A stretch of 64,000 nt of DNA from Paenarthrobacter nicotinovorans (GTDB lineage: Bacteria > Actinomycetota > Actinomycetes > Actinomycetales > Micrococcaceae). How positions within the stretch are numbered: the first letter of the stretch is position 1; each line of letters starts with the position of its first letter. This document shows positions 1 through 8,956 of the stretch, piece after piece. The DNA lies in the NCBI RefSeq assembly GCF_007670255.1, contig NZ_SZVS01000002.1, forward strand, positions 124,001-188,000, read 5' to 3'. The position numbers and the translations under genes were made by a program. The notes beneath the pieces are model-generated. The model was not told the DNA's origin. It was given only the letters and a program-made list of their open reading frames with translations, and made no database searches.

Positions 1-1
1 C

Positions 2-142
2 TGCCGCGCCAAGCTGATCACCGGTACCGTGACCATGGACGAGAACTACGCCCTGGAGCAGGACGAACTGGACAAGGGCTACGTCCTCACCTGCCAGTCC
101 CACCCCACCAGCGAAGAAGTGACCGTCGACTTCGACGTCTAA
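2..142 (+). CDS. paaE: PaaE, phenylacetyl-CoA epoxidase reductase subunit, C-terminal end (partial)
   Basis: Only the last 46 codons are inside the window, ending with TAA. The peptide begins CRAKLITG and continues to GYVLTCQSHP near its end. This matches the end of a plant-type 2Fe-2S ferredoxin domain: the first Cys would be the third cluster ligand and the Cys of LTCQSHP the fourth. In PaaE this domain passes electrons from NADPH through FAD to the di-iron epoxidase PaaABCD. The next gene is a PaaG-like isomerase 9 bases on, which supports a paa operon entering from the left. The family call is strong from the terminal motif and the neighbour, but the N-terminal flavin domain cannot be seen. 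Confidence 0.8.
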   Translation, partial: CRAKLITGTVTMDENYALEQDELDKGYVLTCQSHPTSEEVTVDFDV

Positions 143-151
143 GGAGTCCCC

Positions 152-931
152 ATGATCGAGCTCTCCATTGCCAACGGCATTGCCGAAATTGTCCTCAACG
201 CTCCGGAAAAACTGAACTCGCTCAACGAGGACGCGCTGCTTGAGTTGGGCAAGGCGTACGACGACGCCGCTGACGCCGCCTCACGTGGCGAGGTGCGGGC
301 GCTGCTGCTTCGCGGAGAGGGGCGTGCCTTCTGCGCAGGCCGCGATATCGCCGGGGTCACGCCGGAAACCGACGACGCGCAGGCCTACCTCGGCGGTTTG
401 GTTGAGCCGCTGTTAAAGAAGATGGCGGCCTTCCCAGCACCCACCTTCGCTGCTGCGCATGGGGCGTGCCTGGGTGTTGGCCTCGGTCTCCTGCTCGCGA
501 CGGACGTGGTCTATGTGGCGGAGAATGCCAAGTTCGGCTCGCCTTTTGCCAAGCTCGGGGCGACGCTGGACTCAGGCGGGCACTGGTACTTCACCGAGCG
601 CTTGGGAATGCACCGTACGCTTGACCTGATCTACACAGCGGACCTCATCTCAGGAACCGAGGCCGTGGCCCAGGGACTCTTCAGCAGGGCCATGCCGGAT
701 GACGCGCTCCTGGCCATGACCCGCTCCATTGTGGAGCGGGTGGCTTCCGGCGCTACCCAGGCCTTTGTTGCGTCCAAAGAGCTGGTGGCGCATATCCGTG
801 ATCAGCGGCTGGGCCTGTGGGAGTCCATGGCCGAGGAGAACACCGAACAGGCCCGCCTCTGCAAGACCGACGACTATGCCGAAGGTTTCCGGGCGTTCCA
901 GGAGAAGCGGGCGCCAGCTTTCAAGGGGTAG
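152..931 (+). CDS. paaG: Enoyl-CoA hydratase/isomerase, PaaG-like (phenylacetate pathway)
   Basis: A 259-residue crotonase-fold protein of normal length for the family. The oxyanion-hole segments are at FCAGRDI (about 60-66) and GACLGVG (about 104-110). The catalytic region reads KLGATLDSGGHW, with Asp140 where PaaG-type isomerases carry their acid. In the phenylacetate pathway PaaG converts the ring-1,2-epoxide of phenylacetyl-CoA to oxepin-CoA. It starts at ATG behind AAGGAG and lies 9 bases after paaE, so it is probably co-transcribed with it. Another crotonase role, such as PaaF/PaaB-like hydratase, cannot be excluded from the sequence alone, although the Asp and the position favour PaaG. 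Confidence 0.78.
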   Translation: MIELSIANGIAEIVLNAPEKLNSLNEDALLELGKAYDDAADAASRGEVRALLLRGEGRAFCAGRDIAGVTPETDDAQAYLGGLVEPLLKKMAAFPAPTFAAAHGACLGVGLGLLLATDVVYVAENAKFGSPFAKLGATLDSGGHWYFTERLGMHRTLDLIYTADLISGTEAVAQGLFSRAMPDDALLAMTRSIVERVASGATQAFVASKELVAHIRDQRLGLWESMAEENTEQARLCKTDDYAEGFRAFQEKRAPAFKG

Positions 932-939
932 CGCACCCA

Positions 940-963
940 GCCCGGACGGCACTCCATCCGGGG
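940..963 (+). terminator. Weak hairpin after paaG
   Basis: CCCGGA and TCCGGG form a 6-bp stem around a 10-base loop just after the paaG-like stop codon. There is no T-tract. It may be the end of the paa operon, but the stem is short. Confidence 0.3.
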
Positions 964-994
964 CGGCCCAACTACGCTTGGAGGTTTCTCCAAG

Positions 995-1963
995 GTGCGT
1001 CCGCCTACGATGGTCCCCATGAAGTCCGTCCGTGAGGTGCGCTCCGCCGCCGTCGTGATCAACGCAGCCTCGCGTCGAGGTGCCGCGGCCAGTGGGCCGG
1101 CGGTGGACATGCTCCGTCAGGCAGGACTGCCCATTGCTTCGGCGCATGCCGTTTCCTCGGGCGCGGAATTGGGACCGACCCTTGAACGGGTCGTTGCCGA
1201 GCAGCATGACCTGGTGGTGGTCGGTGGCGGGGACGGCACGGTGAGCTATGCGGCCGGGTTGTTGGCCGGAACCGGGACCGCCTTGGGTGTCCTCCCGCTG
1301 GGCACCGCCAATGACCTTGCCCGTACGCTCGAGATACCTGGCGTACTCGCTGATGCCTGTGCCGTGATCGCTGACGGTAAAGTCGTCGACATAGACCTTG
1401 GCAGGGCGAACGACCAACCGTTCCTGAATGTCGCTTCCGTAGGTCTCTCCGTAGGTGTGACCGAGGCCCTGAGCCCCCAACTGAAGAAGCGCATCGGTCC
1501 GTTGGCTTATGGGGTTGCCACAGTCAAGGCCTACGCGCGGCATAAACCGTTCCGCGCCAGGCTGGAGTTCCCTGACGGGGACCATTCCACCCTGGAGCTC
1601 GAGGACTTGCTGCAGGTGGCGGTGGGAAACGGCCGGCACTACGGCGGGGGCAACACGGTGTCCCCGATGGCTGGAATTGATGACCACATGCTCGACATCT
1701 ACGCGATCCTTGCGGCACCACTCCGTGAGCACGTGAAGATCGCGCGGTTGCTCAAGGACGGAAGCTTCATTGACCACGATCGCGTGTTCCATCTGGCGAC
1801 GCGGCGGGTGCGTCTGGTCACCGGGCGTCCGATGTCGGTGAACCTCGACGGCGAGATCGCCACCGAAACGCCGACGGACTTCACGGTACAGCGGAACGCG
1901 GTGCATGTGGTCGTGGCGCAGGGGACCACGAGCGCGACATTCGATGGTCCGGCAGCGGGCTGA
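995..1963 (+). CDS. Diacylglycerol/lipid kinase family protein (DagK/YegS type)
   Basis: A 322-residue ATP-dependent lipid kinase. The diacylglycerol kinase catalytic signature is at about residues 69-95: VVVGGGDGTVSYAAG followed by LPLGTANDLART. The C-terminal half carries the family's GNGRHYGGG and NLDGE segments. Members phosphorylate diacylglycerol or related lipids at the inner membrane face; the exact substrate cannot be read here. GTG at 995 is chosen because GGAGG ends 10 bases upstream. In-frame ATGs at 1010 and 1019 are alternatives. The gene follows the paa operon by 63 bases and converges with the lipoprotein gene to its right. Confidence 0.88.
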   Translation: MRPPTMVPMKSVREVRSAAVVINAASRRGAAASGPAVDMLRQAGLPIASAHAVSSGAELGPTLERVVAEQHDLVVVGGGDGTVSYAAGLLAGTGTALGVLPLGTANDLARTLEIPGVLADACAVIADGKVVDIDLGRANDQPFLNVASVGLSVGVTEALSPQLKKRIGPLAYGVATVKAYARHKPFRARLEFPDGDHSTLELEDLLQVAVGNGRHYGGGNTVSPMAGIDDHMLDIYAILAAPLREHVKIARLLKDGSFIDHDRVFHLATRRVRLVTGRPMSVNLDGEIATETPTDFTVQRNAVHVVVAQGTTSATFDGPAAG

Positions 1964-1997
1964 GCGGGAGTTATTCAAGACGGCCAAGCAAAAAGGG

Positions 1998-3548
1998 CTA
2001 GACGAATTCCTTGAGGAGTTTGTACCCGGCCACTTTGTCTTTCAGGGAGATGACGGCCATGTCGTGGTCTGTGGTGCTCACGTCGGTCAGGGCGCCGTAG
2101 GTGAAGGCCGGGGCAGGGGAGCCGCTCTTGAGGCACGGGAAGGCGATGTATTCTCCGGCGGCAGTGCCGTCGCCGGAGTAATCCTTCTCGGTGTGGGTCG
2201 TCGGCACTTCATAAGAGCCGTACTCCCAGCACACGAAAGCGTCCTCGAAGCTGGCTCCGCGGTATTTTCCAGTGCGGGTATCCACCAGATTTGAGGCCCA
2301 GTAGGTGCCTGCGATCAAGAACTCGCCGTGACTCGCCGAAGGTATGAGGCCAGTAACTCCCCAGCTGTGTACCTCTACGGGCTTGCTCTCCCAGGCGGCA
2401 CTTCCCGTGAGGGGATCGTAGCCAACTACCTTCGAATGTCCTCCCCGGTAGGTGCCGGCGGGAAATTCGATGAAGCCGTCTACATACTCGCAGCGAACAG
2501 GGAAGGCGTCGCCACCCTCCAGCTTGGTGGCCTGAGTGCCCATGGCGTCAGAACACTCAACCTGCGAACCGTCCGCTGTCCACAGAACCCGACCGCTGGA
2601 TGCACGGAACCCTACTGTTTTTGTAGTGTCCCGCAGGTTCATCGAGTGGGTTTCCTTGGTCACTTTGTCGCGTGCGTAAGGAGTTGGGTTGATGCCGACG
2701 GAGCCCACGTAGAGGTCCAGTTTTTCGGAGTAAACGAAGTGCGCACCCAGATCCGTGCTGGCTCCCTTCCCGAAGATCTTTTCCAGCTCCACTTCCCAGA
2801 CGACCTTGCCCTGGCGGACATGGGCAAGTGATTCCACACCCCCGGACCCCATGGAGTACAGCTCCTTGCCGACCGGCCGGAAGAATCCCGAAAGTGGGGT
2901 AATGTCCGGCTCGTCCTCACCCAGGTCCAGATCCACCCAGTGCTCGAACGACCCGTATTCCGGGTCGAAGGTGATGAAGCACATGTCATCCACGTCTTCG
3001 CAGGCATAGGGGCGGGTGGTGACCAGTTCTGTTTTGCCTCGGTAGAGTTCCTTGCCCGTCGTCAGGTCAAAGGCCACTGGGGAGGTCCACCAGGTGAAGC
3101 CGCCGTTGTCGGCCGGCGGGGTGGCTGCCTGGAGGAAAATGGCTGCGCTCTTCCCTGAATAGGTCTTGGTAACAACGGGTTCCAAGGGAGTTCCGGGGGT
3201 GTCCAAACCCGGGTGAACGGGCTGCTTCCACAATTCCTTGCCAGTGGCCACGGAGAAGGCGTGCGCTTCGACGCCGCCGGAAACACGGGTGTAGACCAGT
3301 GCCACGCCGTCGGTTACCACCGGCTGACCGATGGGTTCGAGCGCAACCTCCCAGGTCGCCGTCGCGGTTTCCTTGTTGCGGTCCGGCACGTCTGCGGTAG
3401 CTGGTGGTGTGGTTGCGCTGGATTCGGCCGGGCGAGGCAACGGAAGCATGGTGCACGCAGAAAGCAGGACGGCTGTGCCGATGGCCAACGCACCGAGTCT
3501 GAACGATGTGAAGCGGGCGCGGAGCATCGCGGGTCGAGAATGAGTCAA
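1998..3548 (-). CDS. Secreted PQQ-like beta-propeller lipoprotein
   Basis: A 516-residue protein with an N-terminal signal and lipobox (LLSAC at about residues 28-32), so probably a membrane-anchored lipoprotein outside the cell. Repeated blades such as FSVATGKELWKQP, FDLTTGKELYRG, FRASSGRVLW and YDPLTGSAAWES are typical of BamB/PQQ-propeller repeats. Such proteins act as scaffolds or binding proteins, and no enzymatic residues are apparent. TTG at 3548 sits 3 bases after GGGGGA; an ATG at 3527 would still leave a complete signal peptide and may be the real start. It converges with the lipid kinase gene, 34 bases away. Confidence 0.75.
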   Translation of the reverse strand: MTHSRPAMLRARFTSFRLGALAIGTAVLLSACTMLPLPRPAESSATTPPATADVPDRNKETATATWEVALEPIGQPVVTDGVALVYTRVSGGVEAHAFSVATGKELWKQPVHPGLDTPGTPLEPVVTKTYSGKSAAIFLQAATPPADNGGFTWWTSPVAFDLTTGKELYRGKTELVTTRPYACEDVDDMCFITFDPEYGSFEHWVDLDLGEDEPDITPLSGFFRPVGKELYSMGSGGVESLAHVRQGKVVWEVELEKIFGKGASTDLGAHFVYSEKLDLYVGSVGINPTPYARDKVTKETHSMNLRDTTKTVGFRASSGRVLWTADGSQVECSDAMGTQATKLEGGDAFPVRCEYVDGFIEFPAGTYRGGHSKVVGYDPLTGSAAWESKPVEVHSWGVTGLIPSASHGEFLIAGTYWASNLVDTRTGKYRGASFEDAFVCWEYGSYEVPTTHTEKDYSGDGTAAGEYIAFPCLKSGSPAPAFTYGALTDVSTTDHDMAVISLKDKVAGYKLLKEFV

Positions 3549-3985
3549 AGTTCCCCCAGAAAAATGGCCATCGAGACGTGGCTCACATAGAGAATACAGC
3601 CACTGGAGTCAAGTCACAGCCATTGGCTGTGTGGCCGGACCTGAGGGCGTCTTACGTCAGGGCCGGCCACACTGGCTGCTGCTGGGGAAGGGGGGAAAGC
3701 AGCCAAAGGCGCCGCCGGCTTCGTCGTCCAAAGGCCAGGCGGTGCTCCGTGATTGGTTGGTGAGGCTCCAGCCTCCCAACTGCGGCCGTCCCCCGTCCCC
3801 CATAAATCGGACAGCCTCACATTAAAGAAGTGCTTGTCGCGGCGGAATCGTGTCGCAATTTTGGGGAGATTCCGCAGTCACGGCGTTTGTGATCCGCAAC
3901 ACATTGTGGCGCGGGCCCGGCTACACTGGAGAGGCGGCGCACGGATCGTGGTCCGGCAATTCGATGGTGAGTTGGAGGAATCTGC
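3549..3985. other. Intergenic region, divergent promoters
   Basis: A non-coding stretch between a leftward lipoprotein gene and a rightward GAF regulator, so it should hold both promoters. Around 3890-3925 it contains the imperfect dyad CGCAACACATTGTGGCG, which could be an operator. No convincing gene was found in either strand. Confidence 0.5.
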
Positions 3986-5272
3986 ATGCCAAGTGTCACT
4001 GTTGACGCAGCGCGCATTGACGGCCTGAGGCTATCCGCACCGTCTGAGTACGCGCGCATCCTCCGCAAGGCCCATGAAGCCACCATCTCCGGCCGTCCGG
4101 ATCCCCACATTCCGGCGTCGTTGTTGGAGTCCTGGCAGCGTTCCCTGGCGCTTGGAATCAACCCCGAGCGGCACAGCCCTTTGCGTCGGCACGAGGTGGA
4201 GGAGGCCCGGACGCTCGGCGCAGGTCATCCGTTGGCACCCGTGATTCCGGCGCTCACGCAACTTCTGGCCGACGAAACCCCGGACGGGAGGCACCTCCTG
4301 ATCGTCACCGACCATCAAGGCGAGGTGCTGTGGCGCGTGGGGAGCAGCCATGCCCTCAGGCAGGCCGATTCGTTGGAATTCGTTGAGGGTGCCGACTGGT
4401 CGGAGTCGGGAATCGGCACCAACGCCATCAGCGAGGCCCTGATTACTGGGGCGCCGGCGCAACTGTTGTCCGCCGAGCACCTGGTCCGTTCCCATCACGA
4501 ATGGGCCTGCACGGCCTCACCTATCCGCGACCCACACACCAACCGGATTCTCGGGATCCTCGATGTCTCCGGGCCAATCAACACCGTCACCCCGGACAGT
4601 CTTCGCATGGTGCGTTGCGCTGTGCGCTTGACCGAAGAGCTGCTTCGGTCCAGTCGCCCTGCTGCCGCTGTTCCCGACGGAACGCCCGCCACCCTGACGC
4701 TGAACCTGTTGGGGGACAAGCCGACAGCAGGGGTCGACGGCGGTGCCCGCCTCCCGCTGACACTCCGCCGGGCCGAAATCCTGGCGTTGTTGGCCTCACG
4801 TTCGGGTGGGTGGAGCGCTGACGAGTTGGCGTATCACGTGCACGGTGAGGACGGGGCTGCGGCGTCGGTTCGCACGGAGATGCACCGGATTCGTGCGGCC
4901 TTGGGGAAGGTCGTGGAGGCCAATCCGTATTGCTTCGCTGCCGGTATGGAGGTACTTACGGACGTCTCCACGGTTACCGGTCATTTGCGCGCGGGGCGTG
5001 TTGCGAAGGCCCTCGAGGCATACCGTGCGCCGCTCCTCGCGCGTTCCGGAAACCTCGCAATTGAACTCCTCCGCGATGAGCTCAACGCAGCAGTCAGCGC
5101 TTCCGTGCGGGCAACCGGGGATCAGGAGCTGATGCTGCGTTGGTGTTCGACGGACATGGGGGCCGATGACTTCGATACCTGGGCTGCGGTCGGGGCAACC
5201 GCAGGCAACGATCCACGCATCGGGCTGTTGCAGGCCCGGATGGCCCGGAGGGACCGCGAGTTCGGAGTCTAG
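3986..5272 (+). CDS. GAF-domain transcriptional regulator (AcoR-like sensor, lacks AAA+ domain)
   Basis: A 428-residue regulator starting at ATG behind GGAGGA. Residues about 30-215 match the sensory N-terminus of AcoR-type activators (LESWQRSLALGINPE, then a GAF segment with DWSESGIGTNAI and HLVRSHHEWACTASPI). The AAA+ sigma-54 domain is absent. Instead residues about 245-330 look like a winged-helix output module (LTLRRAEILALLASRSGGWSADELA). This layout is common in actinobacteria beside aldehyde dehydrogenases and monooxygenases. A flavin monooxygenase lies 840 bases downstream on the other strand and is the likely target. The ligand is unknown. Confidence 0.75.
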   Translation: MPSVTVDAARIDGLRLSAPSEYARILRKAHEATISGRPDPHIPASLLESWQRSLALGINPERHSPLRRHEVEEARTLGAGHPLAPVIPALTQLLADETPDGRHLLIVTDHQGEVLWRVGSSHALRQADSLEFVEGADWSESGIGTNAISEALITGAPAQLLSAEHLVRSHHEWACTASPIRDPHTNRILGILDVSGPINTVTPDSLRMVRCAVRLTEELLRSSRPAAAVPDGTPATLTLNLLGDKPTAGVDGGARLPLTLRRAEILALLASRSGGWSADELAYHVHGEDGAAASVRTEMHRIRAALGKVVEANPYCFAAGMEVLTDVSTVTGHLRAGRVAKALEAYRAPLLARSGNLAIELLRDELNAAVSASVRATGDQELMLRWCSTDMGADDFDTWAAVGATAGNDPRIGLLQARMARRDREFGV

Positions 5273-5356
5273 GCCGGGGCCGGGGCTTGCGTCGGTGACG
5301 AAATGGATTTCACTAGGACAACTAGTTAGTTCTTCTAGTTATATGTATGCTTACGA

Positions 5357-6085
5357 ATGTTCCTGATGTCGCTTAGCACCGGAGTCGTGAGTGTCTTGGT
5401 TACTTTCATCGAAGTTCCACCGCCTGGGCCCTTCAACGTCCCGGATGAAATTGGCGACCACACCGACAGTCCCACGGATTCCATCCGATCTACCCTGGAC
5501 GGCACCACTGCGCCGCAGGGCAGGCGGGTGGTTGGCTGCAGCACCCTGGATCTTAGGGAGCTGCTTTGTGAAATCGGGCAGGGAAGCCACGAGGCTTTCA
5601 CGGAGTTCTATCGGCGCAGCTCGCCCCGCGTGTTCGGGCTGGTGCGTAGTGTACTAATCGACCCCGGCCTCAGCGAGGAGGTGACCCAGGAAGTCTTCAT
5701 CGTGGTGTGGCGGGACGCGGCGGCATACGATCCTGCGCGGGGAAGCCCAATGACCTGGCTGCTGACAATCGCCCACCGCAAGGCTGTGGACAGGGTGCGT
5801 TCGCAGCAAAGCAGTGCCGATCGCAACGCACGATGGGCGACCGCTTCCTATACCCGCCCCTACGACGAGGTCGCAACGTCCCTTGTGGATCGCATGGAGT
5901 CCCTGCAGCTCATGGATTCCGTGGACGCACTGTCACCGCTGCAACGCGAGGCGATTATGCTCGCATACTTCGGCGCCCTCACCTACCGGGAAGTCGCGGT
6001 GACCCTTTCAAAACCACTACCCACCGTCAAGTCCCGGATCCGGGATGGCCTGAATCAACTCCGCGAACAACTCAAGCCCGCCTGA
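5357..6085 (+). CDS. ECF-family RNA polymerase sigma factor (SigK-like)
   Basis: The sigma domains are clear. Region 2 runs from about residue 75 (FTEFYRRSSPRVFGLV, then EEVTQEVFIVVWRD). Region 4 lies at about 185-240 (LSPLQREAIMLAYFGALTYREVA, then TVKSRIRDGLNQLREQL). The first 57 codons are poorly family-like, so the true start may be GTG at 5528 (VVGCSTLDLREL), giving about 185 residues, which is normal for the family. Upstream DNA at 5312-5340 holds several ACTAG/CTAGTT repeats. No anti-sigma gene is adjacent, which is unusual for SigK-type factors. It converges with the monooxygenase gene. Confidence 0.85.
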   Translation: MFLMSLSTGVVSVLVTFIEVPPPGPFNVPDEIGDHTDSPTDSIRSTLDGTTAPQGRRVVGCSTLDLRELLCEIGQGSHEAFTEFYRRSSPRVFGLVRSVLIDPGLSEEVTQEVFIVVWRDAAAYDPARGSPMTWLLTIAHRKAVDRVRSQQSSADRNARWATASYTRPYDEVATSLVDRMESLQLMDSVDALSPLQREAIMLAYFGALTYREVAVTLSKPLPTVKSRIRDGLNQLREQLKPA

Positions 6086-6110
6086 CGGTGGGAACCGCCA
6101 GTAATGCTCC

Positions 6111-7901
6111 TTAGCGGGTGTGGTGGGATGGCTGCAGGCTGTACACGGGGGTGGGGAGTCCCTCCATGCGGGCCTTGAGCTGCAGGGCGAGGTACTTGGA
6201 GTAGTGCCGGCTCTGGTGGAGGTTGCCGCCGTGGATCCAGAGGTTCTCGACGTTGGTGGGCTTCCACATGTTGCGCAGTTCGCCCTCCCACGGGCCCGGG
6301 TCTTTGGGAGTGTCGGAGCCGTAACCCCAGCACTTACCCACCTGGTCGGCCACTTCGGGGGAGACGAGGTCCGCGAGCCAGCCGTTCATGGAGCCATAGC
6401 CGGTGGCGTAGATGATGACGTCGGCTTCGAGCTCGTCGCCGTTGTCCATGATCACGGCGTTCCCGGTGATTTTGCTGACCTGGCCGTTGGCAAGTTTCAC
6501 GCGGCCGTCGATGATCAGCTGCGAAGCGCCGACGTCGATGTAGTAGCCGGAGCCGCGTCGCAGGTACTTGAGGAACAGCCCTGAACCGTCAACGCCGAAG
6601 TCCAGCTCAAATCCGGCGGCTTCGAGCTGGGAGTAGAACCCGGCGTCGCGCTTTGCCATCTCTTGGTACACCGGAACCTGTGCGTCCGGAAGGATGCGGT
6701 AGGGGAGCGAGGCGAACAGGAGGTCGGCCTTTTCGGTGGTTACGCCGTTGGCCAGGGCCCTCTCGGAGTAGAGATCCCCGAGGGCAAGGTCCATCAGCGA
6801 TTCGCTGCGGGCGATGTGGGTGGAGGAGCGTTGGACCATGGTGACCACGGCGCCGTGCTCCCAAAGATCGGCGCAAATGTCGTGGGCCGAGTTGTTGGAG
6901 CCGATGACCACCGCTTTCTTGCCGGTCCAGTCTCCGCCGCCGGGGTGCTTGGAGGAGTGGTATTGCTCGCCGAGGAAGGTCTCCGCGCCGTCGAAAACAG
7001 GGACGTTCGGGTAGCCGGAAACGCCGAGCGCGAAGACGAGTTGCCGGGGACGCAAGGTGACCCGTTCGCCGTCGCGGATGACATTGACCTCCCAGGTGCC
7101 GCTTTCCTCGTCCCAACGCGCCTTGGTGCATTCGGTGTTGGACCAGTAATTGAGCTCCATGATGGAGGTGTAGTGCTCCAGCCAGTCGCCGATCTTGTCC
7201 TTGGCGGCAAACACGGGCCAGTCGTCGGGGAAATTCAGGTACGGCAGGTGGTCGTACCAGACGGGGTCGTGCAGGTGAAGGGACTTGTAGCGGTTCCGCC
7301 AGGCGTCGCCGGGACGGGCGTTCTTGTCCACGATGATGGTGGGGACGCCCAGCCGGCGAAGCCTCGCGCCAAGGCCGATGCCACCCTGGCCGCCGCCGAT
7401 GACCACCGCGTACGGCTGGTCCTCATAGCCGAGGCGGGCAGCCTCCACCTCTTTGCGTTCCAGCCACGATTTCCGGCCCTTTTCGATGCTGTGGGTGACC
7501 CCTTGTTCGCGGTTGGGTCCCCTCTTTTCTTCGAATCCCTTGAGTTCCTGCATGGTGGTCAGGAGGGTCCAGCATTTGCCGTTGCGGAGCCGCAGGTGTG
7601 CATAGCCCCTTCCTTGCAGTGTTTCGAAATTAACCCAGGCTTCGGGGGCGGCGGGGTCGCCCGTGGCGTCTTCGGCCAAGGTCCACTGGGCAGGCTGGAC
7701 GTCTGCAAGAACTGCTTCCAGCATGTCCTTGATGGCGGCCTTGCCCTCGAGGGTTTTGAGATTCCAGGTGAAGGAGACGAAGTCGCGCCAATACGACTCG
7801 TCTTCAAAGAGTTCCAATGCGGCGTTGATGTCCTGGCTGCGCAGAGCGTCGTCGAACTGCGTCAACCAAGCTTCCACGGCACCGTTGGCTGTGTCAGGCA
7901 T
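6111..7901 (-). CDS. Flavin-containing monooxygenase with N-terminal NTF2-like domain
   Basis: A 596-residue protein starting at ATG 7901 behind AAAGAGGA; the longer frame back to 7967 lacks such a site. Residues about 1-130 resemble an NTF2/SnoaL fold. Next comes an FAD-binding GGGQGGIGLGARL, the FMO-type FLGEQYHSSKH fingerprint, a second NADPH-type Rossmann motif VIGSNNSAHDICADL, and ATGYG near the C-terminus. This fits group B flavoprotein monooxygenases (FMO or Baeyer-Villiger-like), which use NADPH and O2. The substrate is not evident. The nearby GAF regulator and paired direct repeats upstream suggest inducible expression. Confidence 0.85.
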   Translation of the reverse strand: MPDTANGAVEAWLTQFDDALRSQDINAALELFEDESYWRDFVSFTWNLKTLEGKAAIKDMLEAVLADVQPAQWTLAEDATGDPAAPEAWVNFETLQGRGYAHLRLRNGKCWTLLTTMQELKGFEEKRGPNREQGVTHSIEKGRKSWLERKEVEAARLGYEDQPYAVVIGGGQGGIGLGARLRRLGVPTIIVDKNARPGDAWRNRYKSLHLHDPVWYDHLPYLNFPDDWPVFAAKDKIGDWLEHYTSIMELNYWSNTECTKARWDEESGTWEVNVIRDGERVTLRPRQLVFALGVSGYPNVPVFDGAETFLGEQYHSSKHPGGGDWTGKKAVVIGSNNSAHDICADLWEHGAVVTMVQRSSTHIARSESLMDLALGDLYSERALANGVTTEKADLLFASLPYRILPDAQVPVYQEMAKRDAGFYSQLEAAGFELDFGVDGSGLFLKYLRRGSGYYIDVGASQLIIDGRVKLANGQVSKITGNAVIMDNGDELEADVIIYATGYGSMNGWLADLVSPEVADQVGKCWGYGSDTPKDPGPWEGELRNMWKPTNVENLWIHGGNLHQSRHYSKYLALQLKARMEGLPTPVYSLQPSHHTR

Positions 7902-7940
7902 GATTCCTCTTTCCGTTGCTGGCGAGGGGACACTATCCGG

Positions 7941-7972
7941 CACGTCACTGGCTGGAAAGTGGCCCACGTCAC
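7941..7972 (-). promoter_or_regulatory. Paired direct repeats upstream of the flavin monooxygenase
   Basis: The octamer CACGTCAC occurs at 7941-7948 and again at 7965-7972, exactly 24 bases apart, and 40-70 bases upstream of the monooxygenase start. It could be a tandem activator site, possibly for the GAF regulator at 3986. The function is inferred from position only. Confidence 0.35.
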
Positions 7973-8090
7973 AAGTAAAGGGCGGAGGGGGTTACAAGAG
8001 GGTTACACGGCGGGTGGGCGTCGACGGTCGACGGCGACAGTGGTCGACGGCGGTCGCGTCACCGTCCGCTGGACTGTCGGCGCACGGTGG

Positions 8091-8840
8091 TCAGCCGCCC
8101 ATCTCGCTGACGGTAAAGGCCGTCAGGAAACCGACTGACGCGATGAGTCCGCTCAGCAAGTGGTGCTCTTCAAAGGCTTCGGGAATCATGGTGTCCGCAA
8201 GCATGGCCAGAATTGCCCCTGCCGCCGTGGCGGTGATGAAAGCGACCACCCCGGCCGGGGCGTTCTCCAGCGCTGTGAACCCGATCAGGGAAGAGATGCC
8301 GCACAGCACTGCGATTCCGCCCCATACGCCGAACACGTACGCAGCGCTGCGTCCGGATTTCTTCATCCCCGCGGTACTGGAGAGCCCTTCCGGGACATTG
8401 GAGATAAACACCGCGGCAAGCATCGCAGGGCTGACTGCGCCACCGGTGATCAGGCCGAGGCCCAGGACAACCGACTCGGGAATGCCGTCCAGGAGTGCGC
8501 CGACAGCGATTGCTGTCCCGCTGCCTGGGGACTCGGCCTCGCTTGGTTGCCGGTCACCGGAGCGCTTCCGATGTTTCGCTCCCCGCCGGGCCAGCAAGAA
8601 GTTCGCGCCAACATAGACCACGGCGCCAGCCAGAAAACCGGTGACCGTCGGCCAGAGCCCACCAGCGCTGGCCGCTTCATCCACGAGGTCAAAGGCCAAG
8701 GCGGAGATTAAGACACCGGCGCCGAAAGACATCACCGAAGACACTATCTTTGGCGGGATCGTCCACTTCCACGACAACGCCGCACCGAGCACCAAGGCGC
8801 CTCCGGCGATCGTTCCCCACATCAGGGCCTGCAACCACAT
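8091..8840 (-). CDS. ZIP-family divalent metal transporter
   Basis: A hydrophobic protein of about 249 residues with seven to eight predicted membrane segments. A short basic cytoplasmic loop (about residues 88-110, KHRKRSGDR) separates the two halves. The ZIP signature helices are visible as LLDGIPESVVLG and FISNVPEGLSS, which carry the metal-binding Pro-Glu pairs. ZIP proteins import Zn2+, Fe2+ or Mn2+. ATG 8840 is preferred: GGAGGAG lies 12 bases upstream. TTG at 8846 is also possible, while the upstream ATG at 8894 has no ribosome site. A TAAGGTTACTTGCT motif lies 62 bases upstream. Confidence 0.85.
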   Translation of the reverse strand: MWLQALMWGTIAGGALVLGAALSWKWTIPPKIVSSVMSFGAGVLISALAFDLVDEAASAGGLWPTVTGFLAGAVVYVGANFLLARRGAKHRKRSGDRQPSEAESPGSGTAIAVGALLDGIPESVVLGLGLITGGAVSPAMLAAVFISNVPEGLSSTAGMKKSGRSAAYVFGVWGGIAVLCGISSLIGFTALENAPAGVVAFITATAAGAILAMLADTMIPEAFEEHHLLSGLIASVGFLTAFTVSEMGG

Positions 8841-8956
8841 CGGCAACGCGTTCTCCTCCTGCCTACCTCCACCGCCCGAAGCGGCAGACATCAATAGGTC
8901 GTAAGGTTACTTGCTATTTGGATGTGGGGCCAAAATCCCTTTGTGAGAAGGGCCGT

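Noticed and set aside
650..1987. Long reverse-strand open frame of 445 codons opposite the paaG-like and lipid-kinase genes
   Set aside because: It overlaps two clear genes on the other strand, has arginine/histidine-rich low-complexity composition and no ribosome site: a high-GC shadow frame.
6663..8138. Long + strand open frame of 491 codons opposite the flavin monooxygenase
   Set aside because: It runs antisense to a gene with full FMO motifs; its translation has no family features.
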